The notes below the pieces were generated by a model. It did not search any database, was not told the origin of the DNA, and saw only the letters and a program-made list of their open reading frames with translations. A stretch of 38,268 bases of DNA, taken from Mastigocoleus sp. MO_188.B34 (GTDB taxonomy: Bacteria > Cyanobacteriota > Cyanobacteriia > Cyanobacteriales > Nostocaceae). The stretch covers positions 1 through 38,268 of the forward strand of contig NZ_JASJDK010000054.1 in the NCBI RefSeq assembly GCF_030065675.1, in the 5' to 3' direction. Below are positions 25,657 through 33,057 of the stretch, one piece after another (position 1 is the first letter of the stretch; the number at the start of each line of letters is the position of its first letter). A program made the position numbers and the translations under genes.

Positions 25657-26469
25657 CTACTGCCAAGAACCAAGGGGTGGTACTGTTTTTAGAGCTTGAC
25701 TTAAAGAGTTATGAATATAACCATTCGTTGCGAGAATTCTTCCACTTTCTAAAATAATTGGAGAACCATCATAGGCAGTTACTTTAGCACCAGCTTCTCG
25801 GGCAATAACTATACCAGCAACAATATCCCAAGGAGAAAGACCCCTTTCCCAATAACCATCTAATCTTCCACAGGCAACATGTGCTAAATCTAACGATGCA
25901 GAACCGCCGCGTCGCACACCTTGGGTTAAATGGGTTAAATGGCAAAATTCTGCGTAGTTATTGTCTGAAGTTTCACGTCGGTCATAAGCAAATCCCGTAA
26001 CCAGTAAACTTTTACTCAATTCTGAAATTTGGGAAACTTTAATTGGGCGACGGTTAAGAGTTGCACCCAAACCTTTTGCGGCTCGAAATAATTCATTGCG
26101 CGAAGGATCGTAAATTACCCCTACAGCAGGTTCCCCATCAATTAACAAACCGATAGAAACTGCAAACGTCGGGTATTGATGGGCGTAATTAGTCGTACCA
26201 TCCAGAGGATCCACCGCCCAAAGATATTTATTTTTGCGATCGCCCAAAGCGCCCGACTCTTCCGAAAGAATTGCATGTTCGGGGAAGTGACGCTGTAAAG
26301 AATCTAAAATTAGAGCTTCAGAAGCTTTATCCGCAATAGTAACCAGATCCCCAGGACGACCCTTTTCCGTAATCGAATCTTCTAACTTACCGACATAATC
26401 CAGTAAAACTGCACCAGCAGCCAACGCCATTTCTGTCGCAACATCAAGAAAAATTTGTAATTCATTCAT
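25657..26469 (-). CDS. Inositol monophosphatase family protein
   Basis: 270 residues with both metal-site motifs: ILSEESG (about 68-74), DPLDGTTNYAHQYP (about 87-100, the Asp cluster that binds Mg2+) and the C-terminal LSPWDIVAGIVIAREAGAKVT (about 215-235). Family enzymes dephosphorylate inositol-1-phosphate and related sugar or PAP-type phosphates, so the substrate is uncertain. It is cytosolic. The ATG at 26469 abuts a 168-bp heptamer array whose units read GAAGTAA or TGAGTAA on the coding strand; the nearest GAAG lies 8 nt before the ATG and is the only Shine-Dalgarno-like sequence. Translation initiation may thus depend on the array. Confidence 0.93.
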   Translation of the reverse strand: MNELQIFLDVATEMALAAGAVLLDYVGKLEDSITEKGRPGDLVTIADKASEALILDSLQRHFPEHAILSEESGALGDRKNKYLWAVDPLDGTTNYAHQYPTFAVSIGLLIDGEPAVGVIYDPSRNELFRAAKGLGATLNRRPIKVSQISELSKSLLVTGFAYDRRETSDNNYAEFCHLTHLTQGVRRGGSASLDLAHVACGRLDGYWERGLSPWDIVAGIVIAREAGAKVTAYDGSPIILESGRILATNGYIHNSLSQALKTVPPLGSWQ

Positions 26470-26636
26470 TACTTCTTACTTCTTACTCATTACTCATTAC
26501 TTCTTACTTCTTACTTCTTACTCATTACTTCTTACTTCTTACTCATTACTTCTTACTCATTACTTCTTACTCATTACTTCTTACTCATTACTTCTTACTC
26601 ATTACTTCTTACTTCTTACTCATTAATTCTTACTTC
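26469..26636. repeat. STRR heptamer array, 24 units
   Basis: Twenty-four consecutive 7-bp units, TTACTTC or TTACTCA (one TTAATTC), without gaps. This is a short tandemly repeated repetitive sequence of the type known from heterocystous cyanobacteria. It fills the space between the nuclease gene and the phosphatase gene and overlaps the phosphatase start codon by one base. At its outer end it is joined to a CCCCAGTCGCCAATCCCCA block also found by the second array. Confidence 0.95.
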
Positions 26637-26665
26637 TCCCCAGTCGCCAATCCCCAACCCCCCCT

Positions 26666-27268
26666 TCACCGATATATCCGACGAAATTCACCAGGAGTAA
26701 GGCGCATGGGTTTTTCTGGATTCCAAATTCCCTTACCCATAAGTCTTGCATATTGTTGAGCGCGTTCTAGACGTAAATCGTATTTGTGGTTAGGAGAGCG
26801 GGGAACAAATAGGGCGTAACCTTCCTTAACTAGTTCTTCATTCAAAAGGATTTTATCTTGCCATGCATAAGCCAGCATTCTTCCAAATCGATCTTTTTCT
26901 TTGAGATCGAATTCCAACTTGACAGGTTTATCCCCAATTAGCTCCCGTAACCTTTGAGATGAATCCTCACCCCAAGGACGTTGTCGTCTATCCGGTGCAT
27001 CGATACCAATTAATCGCACCTGAGAATTTAAATTAGATTGGGAACCTATAGCGATCGCATTAAGAGTATTCCCAGAAGGAACTCCCACTATTTTTACCTG
27101 TGGCTGAATCGTCTTAGAATTTGCATCCTTTGGTTGACAACCCACCAGTAAGAAAATTAATAAACAGATAACAAGCAAAAAGTAAAATTTAATCCCTAAA
27201 GTAGAGACGTTAAATTCTACGCCTCTACGATATTTATGGTGTTGCAACGAAAATAAATCAAACATCAA
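26666..27268 (-). CDS. Lipoprotein staphylococcal-nuclease-like thermonuclease
   Basis: 200 residues. A basic N-region is followed by a hydrophobic segment and the lipobox LVGC (Cys44), so the mature protein should be a lipoprotein anchored to a membrane facing the periplasm or lumen. The SNase domain (about 57-190) keeps the catalytic set by position: R85 in VRLIGIDAP, E101 in PWGEDS and R130 in RFGRMLAYAW. SNase enzymes cut DNA and RNA with Ca2+. The N-region is odd: residues 14-23 (RRGVEFNVST) are encoded by a copy of the dispersed GTAGAGACG palindrome, so either the repeat has been inserted in the gene or translation starts later at a non-ATG codon. Confidence 0.87.
   Translation of the reverse strand: MMFDLFSLQHHKYRRGVEFNVSTLGIKFYFLLVICLLIFLLVGCQPKDANSKTIQPQVKIVGVPSGNTLNAIAIGSQSNLNSQVRLIGIDAPDRRQRPWGEDSSQRLRELIGDKPVKLEFDLKEKDRFGRMLAYAWQDKILLNEELVKEGYALFVPRSPNHKYDLRLERAQQYARLMGKGIWNPEKPMRLTPGEFRRIYR
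27201..27228. repeat. GTAGAGACG-family inverted repeat inside the nuclease N-terminus
   Basis: GTAGAGACG at the left pairs with CGCCTCTAC at the right (one mismatch) around a 10-nt centre. It overlaps codons 14-23 of the nuclease gene. Confidence 0.7.
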
Positions 27269-27316
27269 TGTAGTTTATTGTTCCCCATCCCTTAATCTTA
27301 GTTTTTTGCTACCCAA

Positions 27317-27685
27317 CTAATCCTCATCCAATGGTAAACCAGCTTTTACCTTGCCCTTACCAAAGTAACGTCCAAACTGAAGTTCGTAAACTTCATCTTC
27401 ATCTTGTGTTTCAACCTGCAGGTCAGAACGAGCATAGCTGACACACAGGAGAGCGTAACCCTGCTTGCGTAATTCTGGGGATAGTCCTACCGCTTCAGGT
27501 TGGTAAATCTCTCCAGAAATAACTCTTACGGCGCAGGTAGTACAAGCACCATTACGACAGGAAAATGGTAATTCTTTTCCTTGTCCTTCAGCGGTATGGA
27601 GAATATAGCGATCCTCAGGGACTTCTATGGTATGTTCGGTACCTTTAGCGCGATCGCGGATTTGAATTTTGTGTGTCTGGGACAT
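27317..27685 (-). CDS. [2Fe-2S] ferredoxin with C-terminal extension
   Basis: 122 residues of plant-type ferredoxin. Cluster ligands are C43, C48 and C51 in FSCRNGACTTCAVR and C81 in LLCVSYA, the C-x4-C-x2-C...C pattern. Compared with photosynthetic PetF (about 98 residues) it has a different N-terminus and a conserved-looking tail (DEVYELQFGRYFGKGKVKAG, acidic end). It is therefore a minor ferredoxin isoform, not the main PSI acceptor. It donates electrons in the cytosol to an unknown partner. It is divergent from tRNA-Ser, with about 94 bp between. Confidence 0.93.
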   Translation of the reverse strand: MSQTHKIQIRDRAKGTEHTIEVPEDRYILHTAEGQGKELPFSCRNGACTTCAVRVISGEIYQPEAVGLSPELRKQGYALLCVSYARSDLQVETQDEDEVYELQFGRYFGKGKVKAGLPLDED

Positions 27686-27779
27686 CTTTAAAGTCGTCGA
27701 TTTTGGGCAATATTTTTTATTTACTATCTAATCATTGCATTTTTTGCAATCTCATCCTACAATTAGACCTTGTGAGCCT

Positions 27780-27866
27780 GGAGAGATGGCCGAGTGGTTG
27801 AAGGCGCAGCACTGGAAATGCTGTTTGGGGGCAACTTCAACGAGGGTTCGAATCCCTCTCTCTCCG
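27780..27866 (+). tRNA. tRNA-Ser (anticodon GGA)
   Basis: 87 nt with an acceptor stem GGAGAGA/TCTCTCC and discriminator G, D-arm GGCCGAGTGGTTGAAGGC, anticodon stem CAGCA/TGCTG with loop CTGGAAA (anticodon GGA, reading UCC/UCU), a long variable arm and the T-arm GAGGGTTCGAATCCCTC. CCA is not encoded. A TTTTAATT tract follows. Confidence 0.97.
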
Positions 27867-28205
27867 TTTTAATTAAATACTTATATACCTTCTGTTTTGA
27901 TTTTTATCCGATTTTGTGGGTATTTTAGAATAATCTAAGTAATCGTATATTTTTAGATGTAAAAAATCACAAATATTTGAATCAGGTAAATTTTTGACAT
28001 TTATCTATCGAATTACTGCACTATCACCTCAAGTAGTTTTTTCAAATAACTTTTATTTCATAGAAACTAGAATTCCTTTAAATAATCTACAAACTTAATA
28101 CCGCAAAACTTCCGGAAATCTTAAATTTTATACTGATATTAGTAAAGTAAGATAATTGTCAGTAATATTACTAATATTTGTATTTTAAATCACTATATCT
28201 AGCGA
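27867..28205. other. AT-rich intergenic region upstream of the EACC1-caspase pair
   Basis: No ORF of note. It should contain the promoter of the two-gene unit. Around 28130-28200 are several ATTAGTAA/TTACTAAT-like stretches (ATATTAGTAAAG, GTAATATTACTAATATT) that form imperfect dyads and could be operator sites; this is weak. No strong ribosome binding site precedes 28206. Confidence 0.35.
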
Positions 28206-28586
28206 ATGTTAGACATATCTAGTATTAGACTCACCGTATCTTTTATCGATCCTGAATTAGACGAAGAAGATAAAGACCAAGAAACTCAGAATCTTCTCAG
28301 ACAGATGAGGGAACTGGATGAAATTGAAAATGTAGAAAGATTAGTTGATTTTTACATTCCTGACAATAGTAAATCAATTACAGCTAAAGCATTAGCAGGA
28401 GCAACTGCAATTGTCAAATCTGAAAATACCAAAAAAGTATGGAGTTTTCTCACCGAACGCCTCAATCGCAAACAAATTGAAATGTCCTTAGAAGCAGCAG
28501 ACGGGAGAAAAATTAACCTCAAAGTCAGGAATCAGGAAGAATTCAAACTAGTCATGCAAGAAGCACAAGAGTTTATTAAGGTTTAA
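28206..28586 (+). CDS. EACC1-like small protein (effector-associated constant component)
   Basis: 126 residues with no enzymatic motif. The pattern fits my memory of the EACC1 family: N-terminal strand ISSIRLTVSF followed by the acidic segment LDEEDKDQETQNLLRQMRELDEIENVERLV, a middle PDNSKSITAKALAGATAIV, and a C-terminal RKQIEMSLEAADGRKINLKVRNQEEFKLVMQEAQEFI (cited in parts). EACC1 genes are found next to caspase-like proteases in multidomain conflict and cell-death systems of multicellular bacteria. Here the caspase-GUN4 gene starts 8 bp downstream, which supports the call. It probably regulates or scaffolds the protease. The family assignment is from pattern memory and genetic context; it could be an unrelated small protein. 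Confidence 0.6.
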   Translation: MLDISSIRLTVSFIDPELDEEDKDQETQNLLRQMRELDEIENVERLVDFYIPDNSKSITAKALAGATAIVKSENTKKVWSFLTERLNRKQIEMSLEAADGRKINLKVRNQEEFKLVMQEAQEFIKV

Positions 28587-28594
28587 GGAAGTAA

Positions 28595-30274
28595 ATGGCG
28601 AAAATAGCGGTGCTAATTGGGGTTAGCGAATATAAATATGGTTTAAATCCTTTACCTGCAGCAATCAAAGATGTGGAAGCGATGCAGAGAGTGTTGCAGA
28701 ATCCAAAAATGGGTGGTTTTACCCCTGATAATATTACAGTACTTAAAAATCCCCAACGGCAAGTAATGGAAGAAGGTATTGAAATGCTTTTTTCTAGCTG
28801 TCAAAAAGATGATTTGCTACTGCTTTATTTTTCCGGTCACGGCATTAAAGACGACCATGGTAGACTTTTTTTGACAACTCCCCTTACTCGTAAAGATCGT
28901 AAAGGAAAATTAATCAGAACTACAACCGTTGCCGCAAGCTTCATACATGAGATAATGGAAAACTGTCGTTCTAAACGACAGATAATTATTTTGGATAGTT
29001 GCTTTAGTGGTGCTTTTGCTGAAGGTATGAGGGCAAAAGATGATGGTGTTGTAGATATTAAAACTCAACTGGGCGGAGAGGGAAGAGCAATTCTCACTTC
29101 TTCCACCGCTTTTGAATATTCTTTTGAGCAACAAGGTTCAGACTTATCAGTATATACTCGTTACATTGTTGAAGGAATTGAAACAGGGGCTGCAGATATA
29201 GATGATGATGGTGTAATTTCGGTTGATGAAGTGCACGATTATGCAAAGAAAAAAGTGCATAAAGCCGCACCAGCAATGAATCCAGGTATTTTTGCCATTA
29301 AGGAAGGTTACAAAATCAAAATAGCGAGAGCACCCATCGGTGATCCGAAATTGGAATATCGCAAGGAAGTAGAGAAGTGTATTCGTGATGGTAAGGTTTC
29401 CACAGTAGGTCGCCGTATTCTCAAACGTCGACAAAAAGAATTAGGCTTATCAGCAGAACAAACACAACAAATTGAGAATGAAGTTTTAGAACCGTTGCGT
29501 ATCAAGCAACAAAATCTCAAAGAGTATGAAGAAACTTTCCGAGAAGCTGTTGAACAAGAAGGTAATTTGAGTGAGTTAACACAAAAAGAGTTAAAGCGCT
29601 TTCAAGAACTCTTGCGACTTAGAGATGAAGATATTGCAGCGATACACAAGCTTGTAAATACTACACAATCAGTTGATGACGGTTGGGAAGAAAAAATACC
29701 TTCTCCTTCAAAAACTCAAGAGATATATCAGACGTCTATCCTAGAAAAAAATCAAACTGACGATCCAAATACACAAACAGAACCTGATGATCTCAGTTCA
29801 GAAACAGGTGTAGACTACACCAAACTCCAAGACTTGCTAGCATCAGGTAAATGGGAAGAAGCTGATAATGAAACTTGTTTAGTAATGTTACGAGCTTTAG
29901 GACGTAGAGCAGAAAAAGGAAATCTTCTCAAAAGAGAAGAACTTTTAAACTTTCCCTACACGGATCTTCACACGATTGACAATTTATGGGTAAAGCACAG
30001 TAAGGGACGCTTTGGCTTCAGCGTGCAGAAAGACATATACCTGAGTCTTGGTGCTAAACCAGATAGTAAATATTACGAAGAAGCTTGGAAAAAATTTGCT
30101 GAACAGGTTGGATGGACAGTTATGGGAAGATGTGGAATAATACCAAAAGTTTTTTTTGATGTCTTATCTCCAACAGGACACCTCCCGTTGTTAGTATTTG
30201 TAAATTTTGAGGGAGCTTATTTGGTTTCTGCTCTTTTATCTCGTATAAGTAAATGTAAATTAAATAAATTATAA
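28595..30274 (+). CDS. Caspase-fold (C14) protease with EF-hand-like loop and C-terminal GUN4 domain
   Basis: 559 residues. The caspase domain (about 1-247) has catalytic H82 in YFSGHG and C136 in ILDSCFSGAF, so the dyad is intact. Inside its small-subunit part is DIDDDGVISVDE (201-212), a perfect EF-hand loop pattern (D-x-D-x-D-G-x-I-x-x-x-E), suggesting calcium control. Two related helical units follow (about 254-300 with LGLSAEQTQQIENEV, and 311-354), then an acidic disordered linker (355-405). The GUN4 domain is at about 406-555 (DYTKLQDLLASGKWEEAD, FPYTDLHTIDNLWVKHS, GRFGFSVQKDIY, SPTGHLP). GUN4 binds protoporphyrin IX and Mg-protoporphyrin in its founding member. A GGAAG ribosome binding site precedes the ATG, 8 bp after the EACC1-like gene. 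Role: likely a tetrapyrrole- or stress-triggered protease in cell death or immunity (inference). Confidence 0.92.
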   Translation: MAKIAVLIGVSEYKYGLNPLPAAIKDVEAMQRVLQNPKMGGFTPDNITVLKNPQRQVMEEGIEMLFSSCQKDDLLLLYFSGHGIKDDHGRLFLTTPLTRKDRKGKLIRTTTVAASFIHEIMENCRSKRQIIILDSCFSGAFAEGMRAKDDGVVDIKTQLGGEGRAILTSSTAFEYSFEQQGSDLSVYTRYIVEGIETGAADIDDDGVISVDEVHDYAKKKVHKAAPAMNPGIFAIKEGYKIKIARAPIGDPKLEYRKEVEKCIRDGKVSTVGRRILKRRQKELGLSAEQTQQIENEVLEPLRIKQQNLKEYEETFREAVEQEGNLSELTQKELKRFQELLRLRDEDIAAIHKLVNTTQSVDDGWEEKIPSPSKTQEIYQTSILEKNQTDDPNTQTEPDDLSSETGVDYTKLQDLLASGKWEEADNETCLVMLRALGRRAEKGNLLKREELLNFPYTDLHTIDNLWVKHSKGRFGFSVQKDIYLSLGAKPDSKYYEEAWKKFAEQVGWTVMGRCGIIPKVFFDVLSPTGHLPLLVFVNFEGAYLVSALLSRISKCKLNKL

Positions 30275-30522
30275 AGTATGGTGGGTTACAGCAAAATAAA
30301 AATTTGATGGTTAGAAGAATTCAAAATTTACCACAAAATACCGATGTCACATGGTGCGTTAGACCTATTAAAGTATCATTGAGAGTGCGATATAGTAATG
30401 GGTCTAACACACCCTACCATTGCTTGTTAATAAAAAAATTAACGCACTGTCAAATCTCTTCAACAATGCGTTACTACCCAAAAGCAAATATTTTTAAATC
30501 ATCTCGCTCGCATAAATTAGCA
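30275..30522. repeat. Convergent gap with GGTGCGTTAGACC inverted repeats
   Basis: GGTGCGTTAGACC (about 30353) pairs with GGGTCTAACACACC (about 30401-30414), followed by TAACGCAC.../AATGCGTTA (about 30440-30473). These are members of the GGTGCGTTA dispersed repeat family. They lie between the converging caspase and GH68-like genes and may terminate both. No gene is seen; the 104-codon frame here is made of repeat plus antisense of the next gene. Confidence 0.55.
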
Positions 30523-31710
30523 TCAAGCAATCTGAATATTATCTCCTTCCCACTTCACGCGAAACTTAGGAGAAACCTCCAAAGTCGAAAAACGAAAATA
30601 CCAACCATACAAAAGTAACTCATCCAAATTATCAGACATTGGTAAAAAATGTGATGCATACAATCCAGTTCGCATACTACTTGGAATAATCGGATGAGAA
30701 CTTACAGGTTTATATGGTCCTGCAATTTCATCTGCAACATACCAATGAATTGATGAATCTGTGACATTACCATCTACTTTTTCAACCCATTTTGGATTTA
30801 AATAACCTTTAAAGCAAGAAAAAAATAAATTATATTTACCATTTTTATATATTACTTGTGGTCGCTCCTTGTGATAGTAAGCCCACATGTGTTCTTCTCC
30901 AACTTCAGGTGTTGCTGCTGGTGGTAATAATTTATATGGACCAGTAATTCGATCTGCAACAGCAATTCCTACACACCCCAAATAATTTGGTTTAAATGTT
31001 TGTAAATCTATCTCTTCACTACCTTTAAAAGCAGTGGTAAAAAACATATAGTACTGATTTGTTTTTTCATCTTTCACAACATATGGATCGCGACATTGCA
31101 AATGCTGACTATATTTTGGTACGTATTCTCCGTCACCATCTAAATACTGTACAGAAAGACCATACCAAGGATTCGAAATCTCTGGTTGAACAATAGGCTT
31201 ATTTGAATAACGTTCCCAATGCAAACCATCTGTAGACTTAGCTAAACCAATACCTTCATGCATTAGATTAGGCCAATCCGTACCAGCGCCTGAATAAAAA
31301 AGATAGTAAATACCGTTTTCCTTATATGTATAACCAGTAAATAATCTACCAGATTCCCATGAATTAGAATGATCTGGCTCTAGGATTACTCCCAAGTCTT
31401 GCCAATTTTTTAAATCGTGAGAAATAGCTCCATATATCCTACTATTTTCCCACCAACACATTGAATCAACTCCGGGCATACCAGCTAAATAAAATAGCCG
31501 ATATACATCATCATCTTTAAAAATCCAAGGATCCCAAGATGGCAAACCTTTCTGTGAAGATTGGATAAATTTCGCTACGTAATTCTTCGCATAATCTTTA
31601 AAAGGAACCCATTTTTTTATTTCTTCTGGAAGTGTTAAAGATTCCAATATTGCCATGAAATTCTGGCTGAGAACATTAGAATTACGCATAGTTATAGGCT
31701 TAATAATCAA
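30523..31710 (-). CDS. GH68-like (clan GH-J) five-bladed propeller glycoside hydrolase
   Basis: 395 residues from ATG 31710, or 388 from ATG 31689. The three signature acidic blocks of levansucrase/invertase-type enzymes are visible in order and at fitting spacing: SWDPWIFKD (nucleophile-like D60), CRDPYVVKD (transition-state-stabiliser-like D208) and KERPQVIYKNGKYNLFFS (acid/base-like E282). Around them are repeated propeller strands (YYLFYSGAGTDWPN, YYMFFTTAFKG). No signal peptide is present, so it seems cytosolic, unlike most levansucrases. The likely substrate is sucrose or another fructoside, with hydrolysis or fructosyl transfer. Other GH43/GH32 relatives remain possible. It is monocistronic and convergent with the caspase gene. 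Confidence 0.78.
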   Translation of the reverse strand: MIIKPITMRNSNVLSQNFMAILESLTLPEEIKKWVPFKDYAKNYVAKFIQSSQKGLPSWDPWIFKDDDVYRLFYLAGMPGVDSMCWWENSRIYGAISHDLKNWQDLGVILEPDHSNSWESGRLFTGYTYKENGIYYLFYSGAGTDWPNLMHEGIGLAKSTDGLHWERYSNKPIVQPEISNPWYGLSVQYLDGDGEYVPKYSQHLQCRDPYVVKDEKTNQYYMFFTTAFKGSEEIDLQTFKPNYLGCVGIAVADRITGPYKLLPPAATPEVGEEHMWAYYHKERPQVIYKNGKYNLFFSCFKGYLNPKWVEKVDGNVTDSSIHWYVADEIAGPYKPVSSHPIIPSSMRTGLYASHFLPMSDNLDELLLYGWYFRFSTLEVSPKFRVKWEGDNIQIA

Positions 31711-32227
31711 ATGAAAATATTGGTTGTTTTTAGAGATAAATGCATACTACAACAAGATTTGTTCGCAAGATAATAAACTGCCAAAAAAATATCATTAGCA
31801 GCAAAAAAATATTTAAGTTAGCAAAAATACCCTTATCTTGTTTTTCTGATAACCCACAAGAATAATCAGTATAATATCTAACTCTTAATACAATTTGAAA
31901 CGCCCTGGCAAAATAGTTTATTGAGCTAAGAATAATTACTGACTTTAGTATTATATTATTCTTCGTAATTGATTGAATACCAGAAAAAAATTACATAAAC
32001 CGTAGAATTTTTATTGTTGTTTTAATAAAGCAATTAATTTTTTCTGTAGATATATCCTGGGATACCAAAATAAATATTTGTTTCAAGAGAATAAGTCAAA
32101 ATCAAAAAGATATAGTGAAGCTAATAGAATTATTCTATTTAACTAGTATTCAGATATTATTTCAATCTTAAGAAATTTCAAATCACTCAAAAGCTTTTTA
32201 TTGGGTAGATTATCTTTGTATCTTTCA
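31711..32227. other. AT-rich intergenic region, nothing recognised
   Basis: 517 bp without an ORF, repeat or hairpin that I can support. If the broken response regulator once had its DNA-binding domain and a partner kinase downstream, they should have been here; no trace of a kinase motif is seen. Confidence 0.4.
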
Positions 32228-32732
32228 CTAACTTGCTGTAACAATAAAAACATACAAGTAAGTCCTGAATATTTTGATTTCCATAGAAATAGAAATTACA
32301 GTAAGATCTAAATTTGGTGAGCCCCACTTTAGTAATGGTGGTAAAACCGAATTATTCCGGCGCAGTAAAGCACAGACGCGAGCTAAAAATTCTTGTAGGT
32401 CAAAGGGTTTGGTAATATAATCATCCGCTCCAATCATCCGCTCCAGCATCCAAACCGATAACTTTATTAGTACTGCTTTCTTGAGAAGTTAAAAGAATAA
32501 TAGGTGATAATATATTTTGCGATCGCGCTTGGCGAATCAGGCTAATTCCATCTAATTTCGGAAGCATTATGTCCAAAACAATTAGGTTATAGGTAAAAGC
32601 ACTGGCTAATTCCCAACCTGTTTGACCGTCCTCGGTTACATCTACGGTGTAGTGTTGCTCCCTCAAAGCCTTAATAATTGGCTCAGAAATAAATTCATCA
32701 TCTTCAACGATTAAAATTCTCATAAAGCTCAA
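32228..32732 (-). pseudogene. OmpR-type response regulator, frameshifted and truncated
   Basis: The receiver begins at ATG 32732 (an ATG at 32723 is the usual start, MRILIVEDDEF). It has phospho-Asp in LIVLDIMLPKLDG. At 32419-32444 the 13-bp unit AATCATCCGCTCC is present twice in tandem; the extra copy shifts the frame after GLDAGADD and a stop follows. Deleting one copy restores GADDYITKPFDLQEFLARVCALLRR, the standard receiver end. Past that, the frame reads WGSPNLDLT and then loses all similarity before a stop at 32228, so the winged-helix DNA-binding domain is missing. Two lesions imply a decayed gene, though the duplication alone could be reversible. No histidine kinase gene is adjacent. 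Confidence 0.85.
32419..32444. repeat. 13-bp perfect tandem duplication causing a frameshift
   Basis: Two identical adjacent copies of AATCATCCGCTCC (32419-32431 and 32432-32444) inside the response regulator coding sequence. 13 is not a multiple of 3, so the insertion shifts frame. Confidence 0.95.
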
Positions 32733-33057
32733 GCTTCAGGAGTTGACTAAAATTTGTGCCATGAATCACAAAAATATATAAGTAACTAAGTAGTTAATAG
32801 TTACTCATAATGTGAAGTTTAGATGTAGTTTAACTGAATACTGATGATAATTTTACGGTTGATTGCAATATTTAATACGTTGTTTCTGGATAAATATTGT
32901 CAAAGATAGAATTTTTAGATTTTTATCTTCTTTGATACATATTTAATTACATATTTAATTACAAAACCCTTTCTGTCGCTAATCGCTGACTCCGATTCCT
33001 AAAGATGTAGAATATGCAATGCTTTATATGGTTTAACCTAGTTTAATCATCGTCGTT
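32733..33057. other. Intergenic region between divergent genes
   Basis: AT-rich, with a 12-bp perfect tandem pair ATATTTAATTAC at 32939-32962 and no ORF. It presumably holds the promoter of the radical SAM gene; no clear motif and no strong ribosome binding site before 33058. Confidence 0.4.

Noticed and set aside
26469-26636. Possible CRISPR array
   Set aside because: Units are 7 bp with no spacers; this is an STRR tract. The 25-bp and 90-bp tandem repeats likewise have no spacers.
30304-30618. 104-codon ORF after the caspase gene
   Set aside because: Composed of GGTGCGTTA-type repeats and antisense of the GH68-like gene; no ribosome binding site.
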